From assembly GCA_029948255.1 (NCBI GenBank), contig JALIZF010001504.1, forward strand, positions 248,001-312,000: a DNA stretch of 64,000 nt, in the 5' to 3' direction. Positions 30,984 through 39,900 of this stretch are shown here, piece by piece. The translations under genes and the position numbers were made by a program. The stretch's first letter is position 1, and each line of letters opens with the position of its first letter. The notes below the pieces were generated by a model. That model saw nothing but the letters and a program-made list of their open reading frames with translations, did no database searches and was not told the DNA's origin. Origin of the DNA: Telmatactis stephensoni. Lineage: Eukaryota; Cnidaria; Anthozoa; Actiniaria; Isophelliidae.

Positions 30984-33900
30984 ATGAAATCATGGACCTT
31001 CAAACTTTATGGTTTTCTTGTGATCAGTTGTTTAATAGCTACTCTAGTTTATCTAGATATTCCATTTTTTAACATGCATTGGTGAGTATTTCCTAATTTA
31101 TAAATCAATTTATAGATCGATACTCCTCGGTTGATCACTTTATATCTTGAAAACCTGGGAGCATATTTCGCGAGACTTAATTTTGGCGATTTGTCAGAAA
31201 ATTGTAAAGCAGGGTAAAGGGTAAAGACAATATATCGTATTTATCGGAAAAAACGAATACACTGTCAAAATCACTACATCGATATTCATGTAAAACTGCA
31301 GAGTCAGTTTCGTAAAGAGTGCCCTTAAACGGTCGACTATTCATGACGAGTTATTATCTTGTACAAAAGTCTCAAACTCGAGCTAAAATGTCTCCGTCAA
31401 GCGTTTTGCCTCGAGCGGGTCTTGGTTGTGTTCTCAAGCGTAAGAAGCATTTTTTCTTTCTTTAGCAAATTGAAATGGATTATTATAACAATTCATCTGC
31501 CTCATTCCCGCCACTGGATAACTTATTAATTTGTGGAGATATTCATCCAAATCGTGGATACGGTACCCTGTAATTCTTCGGCATGTGAGAACTTACTAAG
31601 AACTAAGAACTTTTTCAAACAAATTGTTGATAATTGCATTCCTTCAGTCACCTCAGTTCATTAGTAATTATTGTAGTGAGTTGTCTACGCATTGACCTGA
31701 ACTGAGGCTTTAATCAACAATAAATCTAGCCTAATTGACAAACATGGCGGCTACAAATACAAAAGACCGCTAACAATAATAATCATTGGCTCATAGGCCA
31801 CAGGGAACCTAAAGTCATATAAAACGTCCATACAAGTGAATATCATTTATTAACGACAATTATGATTATAATCTAGGAAACGTAGAACTTTTGTTACACC
31901 GCTTTGTATAAGACAAATCGTTTCTCCAACTCATTCTTAATGGCATTGTAACAGTGATGCTTTGCATCAGAATGGTAGACCGGCATGCTTTGCGGCAGCG
32001 TGCTGGTGTGAGAGTGTTTTTACTGTGAGAATGTATAGTTGGAATTTTGTGAGGATTAAAAAGCCTTCAAAGTTAGCAAATTCGTGTTATTACAATTGGC
32101 GACCCTGCCAGGACATAGAAGAAACACTGGACTCTCGACAAGGATATATTTGAAGGCTTAGAAAGGTTGAATTGCGACAAAATCCAAGTTTTATAATTCG
32201 TCGACACGATCCACGTGGTCCAAAATTCTCTTCACTTCATGGCTGAAAACACCGTTGAAAATCCTAGTCCGGACGCCGAAATCGAGGAAAATTGTGAAAA
32301 GCTAACTCCATGGTCAACAGTTTTCGTGGAAGAATTCGAAATCCTATCAGAAGAAGAGTTAGCGAAAAGATTTGAGTCAGAAAAAGGAAAAGTTGGGCGA
32401 CTCGAGATTACTGGCGACATCACTGAACCCGTCGAAAACGTTCTCAAGACTTTGAGCAATTTCTCCACACTTTGCTTGGCAATAGCTTCCCACTATGAAG
32501 CGAAAGGGAAATACTTAAAGATTCTCAGCTCCGATTTAAGTGAAGAAATCGATGAAGTACGAAAAGAAAACGAAATCCAAATTCAAAACAATCAAGTGAT
32601 CGTAAACGAACGGCGAGACAAGGATAGAAAGTTTGAAGATGAAAGAGAGTCGTTAAACAAGTGCATTAAACAAACTAAAGAGGATCTTGAAGCAACAAGA
32701 CAAAGAAATCTAGAGTTATGCGCCGATCTAAAAGAGAAAGAAACGGAAATTAAAGCCCTAGAGATGAAGATTAGACATTTATCAATTGCTGAAAGTGAAG
32801 TTGACACAGCTTCGCAGACTACTACTCGCACGAAGAAAGGCCTCCCGTCCGACTGGTCGAAAATTTGTAAAAATTTAACGCCATTCAACCCAGAGGTACG
32901 ACCCAATGCTGGCATTGAGGAATTCCTGGCAACCCTAAACAGCAGACTCAGCGTGAGAGAGCCCCCATATAGTGATGATGAAAAACTATCAATTCTGAAG
33001 ATGGTAGTCGAAGGCTCTGCCAGTCTACAAATACAAAGTTATCCCACAGAGTTTCAGAACAACTTCCAAAGACTCTGCGAGCAGCTGGAGAGGGACTTTG
33101 GTAGGTTCTCCTGCCAAGAAGCAGCGATTGAAGCGATACGAGGAAAGGAAGGCAAACAAAAGCCAGCCGAAACACCAAGTGAGTTTCTTCGAAGATTACA
33201 ACGACTGCTGAAGAAAGCTTTTGGAAGTAACTTCCAGGGAAGGAAAGATGTACAGTTAAGACTAGCCTTTGTTGATGGTCTCCAACCTCATATTCGTCAG
33301 CAGCTGGAAGCATTAGCAATCAATGACCTTGATGACCTCGTAGCAAAAGCAGAGATTTTTCATCACAAGAGATCACGACCCAAGGAATTCCAGATATGTG
33401 AGATGAGGAGCAGACCCACCCTGAACCTAGAGGGAGAATACCGGTATCCAGACAGAAGGACCTGGTCAAAGCCCAAAGATGACTTCAAGAGGCAGAGGAA
33501 AGGTGATTGTTATCGCTGTGGAGAAGCAGGACACCACGCCAAAGAATGCCAGAATATATTGGATGGAAAAACATCAAGCAGACCCACCACAGGAAGCCCA
33601 TCCACAATTTCTCACAACCAGACTGATAAGCCTTCCACTACACAACCCAAGCAAAATGATTTCTTGGAGTATCTGAAGAAAGTCATTGAAGGATACGAGA
33701 GACAGACAGCAACTGCCGCTGAAGTACCCGTGAATCAACAGCAAAATCCAGTTCAATCTCAACAGTGATTTGAGTCAATGGCCCCCGTAGTTAAAGATAA
33801 GCATTCTGAAACTGATATGACACATGAGGAAAAGGACAAGACAAGCGATGGAGATGATCTGATGTCTGTTGAAGTCAACTCTGATATGGAAGGTAAATTG

Positions 33901-36900
33901 ATGTCTAGTAATGATGAATCTAGTGGTGATGACATAGATAGTGGAAAGCTTGAGAGAACACTGTCTGTTGATGAGAGACTGCCAGAGACAATCCATGCTA
34001 GAAGTTTACAAGTAGACGAGTTGAGTGAGAGAGACATTGATCCCCTGCAAGAAAGAATTGAAAATGACTGTGTGTCTGATGACATTTTGGGAGCTTTGAT
34101 TTTCCCACGGGAAGGGGGCTGTCCTCATTTTGCTGTTACCATAGAAACGAGCATTGATGTGATAACACTGTTGGACTTGGGAGCAGAAGCCACTGTCATA
34201 ACCAAGGAATTATTTGAACAGTTATTACTGAGCAACCCAGGCTTACAGTTGATTGATGGGTGTGCTAAGATGTACAACGCAAGTAATGGAAGAGTCAAAA
34301 CATATGGAAGATGTTGGCTGAACTTGAAATTTGGAACTAGGGTGATCAGGCACCCAGTTTATGTCTGTGATATTAGTAGCCCAATGCTGATTGGTGCTGA
34401 TGTTCTGTGGAGATTATCTTGTGTCATTGATTTAGTCAATGGAGTTCTGAGAAGTTGTACAAAGGAAGTGACACCCTTCGCTCAAGACTGGAAAGGAGTA
34501 AACACTGTTCAGGTAACACCCCAGGTGTGTGATGTTGAAGTACTAGAGACGGTGACTGTCCCTAAGTTAACAGATGCACAGCGCGTTAAGATGCGAGTAG
34601 CAAAGAATCAAGATATTGATGGAAAAGATGGAACAGTGCATGCATCAGCAAGTCTGCTTGCATTAGGACTTGAAGTTGTTGACTGTATTGTTTCAACAAA
34701 TAGACCATGGTTCTGGATTTATGTTAGAAATGTACAATATAAAGATATTGTTCTGCAAAGAGGGAAGAGGATTGGCAAAGTGATTGCTCTAGATGCGCCA
34801 ACCTTTGACACTGGTATATTAGTTATCGGAGACAAGCTACCAGGAGCTACAGTGATTTCACCTGACGACACTGAAAGTACACCTGAATGGTTGAAAGCAA
34901 ACAATGACACTGGCACATTTCACATTAAGAGATTAGAATTTCAAGACAGACCGTTGAGGAGCGAGGAAATTGATTGTTGCTTTGCAGAACCAACTGGATT
35001 AACAGTGAAGTTGAAAAGTCTGGAGTCGACCGAAAAGGAGAGAGGGAATGTTGTTAACCAGTCTGAACACTATGATGGCGAAGTAGAGAAAGCTGAAGAG
35101 CAGATGGAAATTGGCATGAGCTCAGTAGGGGAAGTAAACATAGAAGAACAGATAAAGGATGCAGTAGAGAAAGCTGAAGCAGCAGATGAGGTACAGAAAG
35201 AACAGTTGTTAAAGTTGTTGTCAGAGTTCAAAGGGATATTCACCAAAGGCAAAAATGATGTTGGTATCACCACTCTTCATGAAGCTGAAATCCCCATTAA
35301 CAAGGCAGGTGAGCCCATCTATACTAAACAATACAAAATACCATGGGCTGCATATGACGACTTGAAAGATATAGTTGCTGAACTTGAATCAAATGGAATT
35401 ATTCGCCCATGCAACAGTACATATAATTCCCCAGTATGGCCTGTCCTAAAATCTAATGGGACATGGAGGATGTGCATAGACTTTAGAAATCTGAACCGTA
35501 AAGTACCTATATCGAGATGGCCAATGGGAGACATTGACTATTCCCTGTCTCGTTTGAAAAAGTCTGCATTTTTCTCAACTCTTGATGTTGCTAATGGCTT
35601 CTGGACAATACCAGTTAATGAAAAAGATCAGCATAAATTAGCATTTACTTTTGATGATGCGCAGTATACATGGACTCGGTTGCCATTTGGCTATGTGAAC
35701 AGCCCTGCTGAATGGAACATTTTCTTACACAAGGTATTACCAGATGTACGTGATAGACACCTGTCATTGTTCGTTGATGATGTCCTAGCCAATAGTGATG
35801 ACTGGGATGAACACTTAAGTCAGTTAAGATATGTATTTGAACAGTTTGCGAAGGCCGGTGTCAAAGTTCCCCTTCGTAAATGCCACTTTGCAAGATCGTC
35901 AGTTGATTACTTAGGGTACCGTCTGTCTTCAGAAGGAATTTCACCACAGACAAAGAAAACTCAGGTTATTCAGAACATACAAGACCCAAAGAATCAGACT
36001 CAGCTTCGTAGCATTCTAGGAACACTTAATTTCTATCGAAGGTTTATCAAGGACTATGCAAAAATCGCTGAACCACTTACAAAGCTTCTTCGCAAAGATG
36101 TGGAATGGAGATTTGGAAACGCTGAACATATAGCATTACAAGAACTTAAATCACAACTTTGTCAAGCACCTGTACTTGGTTACCCACAATTCTTTGCAGG
36201 AGCTGAGTTTATTGTTGAAACAACATGTTCTGACAATGCCATGAGTGCTGTACTCTCACAAATTCAAGATGGTTCACCCAGAGTGATATCATATGCTAGC
36301 AAAAGTTTGTCACCTGCAGAAAAACGTTATGGTGAGTGTGAGAAACACTGTTTTACAGCCACATGGGCTATTTTGTATTTCAAACCTTACTTGTGTGGTC
36401 ACCATGCCATTGTTAAAACCTCACACCACCCAGTAACATTCCTAGCAAACAAGAATAGTGAATTGTCTACTCGCGTCGGTAAATGGGCCCTTGTGCTACA
36501 GAGCCAGTCATTGGAAGTACAGTATAAGAAAAATTCTAATATGAAACATGTTGAAGGTTTAGCAAGTTTGCATGACTGTAGTACTGAATGCAGCAACTTG
36601 GACAGCAATGATGTAAATATAGAAAGACACTTCAAATGGGATTCAGAACTTTGCACAAGAATGGAGTGTGTATATGCTGATGGTTGCTCATTTACTGATG
36701 TAAATCAAGAAACTAAAGCTGGTGCTGGAGTATACTGGCCCAAAGAAGATTACAACAAGTACAGCCATGGATATCTACTTGGTAAGCAAACTTCACAATA
36801 TGCTGAATTAGCTGCTGCTTTGATTGCTTTAACACAAGCTATTGACCTGAATCTCAGTGAAGTAGTTTTATGTACTGACTCTGAATATGTTGTAAAAACT

Positions 36901-39900
36901 TTTCTGGAATATCTACCAAGATGGAAAAACTCTGGGATGTTGAACAGTAAAGGAAAGCATGTGAAGAATTCAAATATTATCTCAGCTATTGATTCATTGA
37001 TTAATACATCGGGTATTGATGTCTACTGGAAAAAGGTGAAAGGTCATTCACAAAAGAGTGGGCCTGATAAGTACGGTAATGATCATGCTGACAGTCTTGC
37101 TAAAGATGGAGCTGAAAATGGACTGGAGTGGGAACTGGACCCTCACCTCATTCCAGAGGGTGCTCAGTATGTCAGGACTGTAACAACAAACCAAAATCAA
37201 AGTCTGGACGATCAAATGACTGAGGATGATCCAATCTCAAACTCACATGTAACATACAGCTTCTATCCTGAGGAACCTAGTGACGACCTTGTACAAGCGC
37301 AGGACAGTGATTCTGACCTTGGCCCTTTGAAACAGTTGTTAGAGGGTAAGGTAATGGAACTTTCAGATGAAAATCTGAAGAACAATAGAGAATTACGGTT
37401 GATGTACAACAGAAAGAAATCCTTCACAGTTGAAAAAGGATTATTGATGTTTATGAAAGATCAAGAGGGTTGTATTTTGAAGTATGTTGTGATACCAAAA
37501 TCGTATCGTGATTTGTTTATTTGGTATATTCATGATCACCCAACATCAGGACATAGGGGTATTGACATTACTTACAAGATTGCAGCTCAATCAGCTTTCT
37601 GGATAAACATGTACAAAGACATTAAGAACTATGTTGAACGCTGTGTTATATGTTGTCGCCATCTACCTAAGAGATGTCTTTACAAGGCACCACTACGACC
37701 ACGGCTTACGTCGTCACCTTGGAGTCATGTTATGATAGACTTTGTTGGACCGTTGGTTAAAAGTTCCAGAGGCAACCAGTACTGTTTAGTTCTTGTTGAC
37801 TTATTTTCTAAATATGTGGAAGCACTCCCTACTCACAATATGGAGGCAGGGACTGTAGCAAAAATGCTAATACATCATGTTTTCAGTAGGTGGGGACTAC
37901 CTACCAAACTTTCATCAGATCAAGGGACTCATTTTACAGCCAAAATTGTTCAAGAACTCTGTAAAATGCTCGAAATCAAACAAAACTTCCATATATCATG
38001 GCACCCTGAGTCAGGGGGAGCTGTAGAAAGAACCAACAAGACCATCATGGAAGTACTGAAGAAATATGTGAAAGGAACAGGCAAAGATTGGGACTTACAC
38101 CTTCCACTTGTGTTAATGGCCCTGCGATCAACTCCTCACAGTACAACTAATGTCTCACCACATGAAGTGATGACAGGACGGCGGATGACACTCCCTCATC
38201 ACCTAGTCTTCGCTTATCCAGAAGCAGCTGGTGGACACGATTCAGAATACTCATATGTAACTGAGTTGCAAGAAAACCTTAGGCATACATTTGCATTTGT
38301 GAGGGAAAATCTTGAATCAGCTGCCAAGGTCAATAAGAACATTTATGACAGAAGAGCTACTGCAAAAGAGTACAACATTAGTGATAAAGTGTTCTACTTC
38401 CAGTTTGCCAACATGAAGAAGAAAAGGAAAAAGTTCCTCACTTGCTGGAGCGGACCCTACAAAATCACAGATAAAGCCTCCTCAGTTACATACCAAATCA
38501 ATGTCAATGGTAAGAAGAAGTGGGTCCACTCCAATCAACTGAGACCGTACTTTGGACCAGCCCCACAGCATAGTACAAGTCCTTGTAGTACAGAAACATC
38601 AGCTATTTCAAGTGTACCATCATTAACCACAGATGACACTGAGGACAAAGAGGTAGAAGAACCCATGCAGAATGATGATCAAGACAGCCAAACAGTTGAG
38701 CCAACGCAAGAAGAACCTATCAGCAGTAAACAGAAGACTAAGAAGACCAGAGAAGGCCACATCGACCAAGGAAACATCATCAAAGCAAGAACCAGAAGTG
38801 CACATAAGAAATGAAAGAAACACTTGAACTTTTTATAAGCAACTTTATTTGAACATTGACACTTGATACATTTCATGTTACTGTTTTTACATTTTGTTAT
38901 TAGTTCTCAACTGTATAAGTGGAAGGAACACACAGGGGAGGACCCCATAGAGTTCCTTCAGAGGGATTGTAACAGTGATGCTTTGCATCAGAATGGTAGA
39001 CCGGCATGCTTTGCGGCAGCGTGCTGGTGTGAGAGTGTTTTTACTGTGAGAATGTATAGTTGGAATTTTGTGAGGATTAAAAAGCCTTCAAAGTTAGCAA
39101 ATTCGTGTTATTACAGCATGCAGCAAGGACTGTAATAACTATGATAATTGAATATAGATTTCCCATTAAGATTTTAGGGCCATATTTGAATTATGTTTCT
39201 ATTTGTTTGTTTATGCCTGAAATCAATTCAAAAGCTTTTTATTTCCAATAAAACTGAACACACACCTTCAAAATACAAAGGTAAGGCAAAAAAAACCCCA
39301 GATATTAAAGCTTCTTAATGGTAATTTTGATGTCATATGAGCTGCCTTGAAAGGCTATGGTAATTAAGTTGCGCCCAGCGGGAGAACAATGTGCTTTATT
39401 GTGCGGGAAACTTTTCTGCATTGTTAAAGAAGTGCTATTGTCGTGGTATATTGTGCTGGAGAATTTGGCGCATTCTAAAGGCGCTGTTACTATGTGCAAT
39501 TTTCCGCAGCATCTATTATCTCCACATGAACTTTCTCTTGCCGCCATCTTGAAAATTACTCGTACCCAGAGATCCTCAGCGCGAAATGAGAAATTGCGCA
39601 TGCGCTCGTAGAAAACGTGCATCAAAAACTTCGAGGAAAGTTGCTAGAGGGGTGATACACTGTACAATGGCATTGCAAGTTGCTGCAATGCGTTGCGAAA
39701 ATAGACCTGGGTTCTACTTCGTGCAACGCTACGCGTAGCGAACAAAAAAAATTGCGAGACAACCCCTGTTACACTGTGCAATCCTCCAGCAACTTGTTTC
39801 GCAACGCCGTTGCGAGACAAGTTTCTGAGAAAATTGCACAGTGTAACAGCGCCTTTATAGAAATGCTTTTGTTTCCTGAATGTGTTAATCAGAGTCAGAC

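Larger units (their letters stand above)
31947..39115 (+). mobile_element. Complete Ty3/gypsy LTR retrotransposon
   Basis: 7169 bp, bounded by 148-bp LTRs (31947-32094 and 38968-39115) that start TG and end CA and read identical to me. The 4-bp 'gcat' lies on both sides (31943-31946 and 39116-39119), fitting a target duplication. Between them are one gag frame and one pol frame with protease, reverse transcriptase, two RNase H domains and integrase. No envelope gene is present. Both frames are open, and with identical LTRs the insertion should be recent. It sits in the single intron of the FKRP-like gene, same strand. Confidence 0.95.

Noticed and set aside
38815..38967. Envelope gene after gypsy pol
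   Set aside because: Only about 150 bp lies between the pol stop and the 3' LTR, with no frame of useful length.
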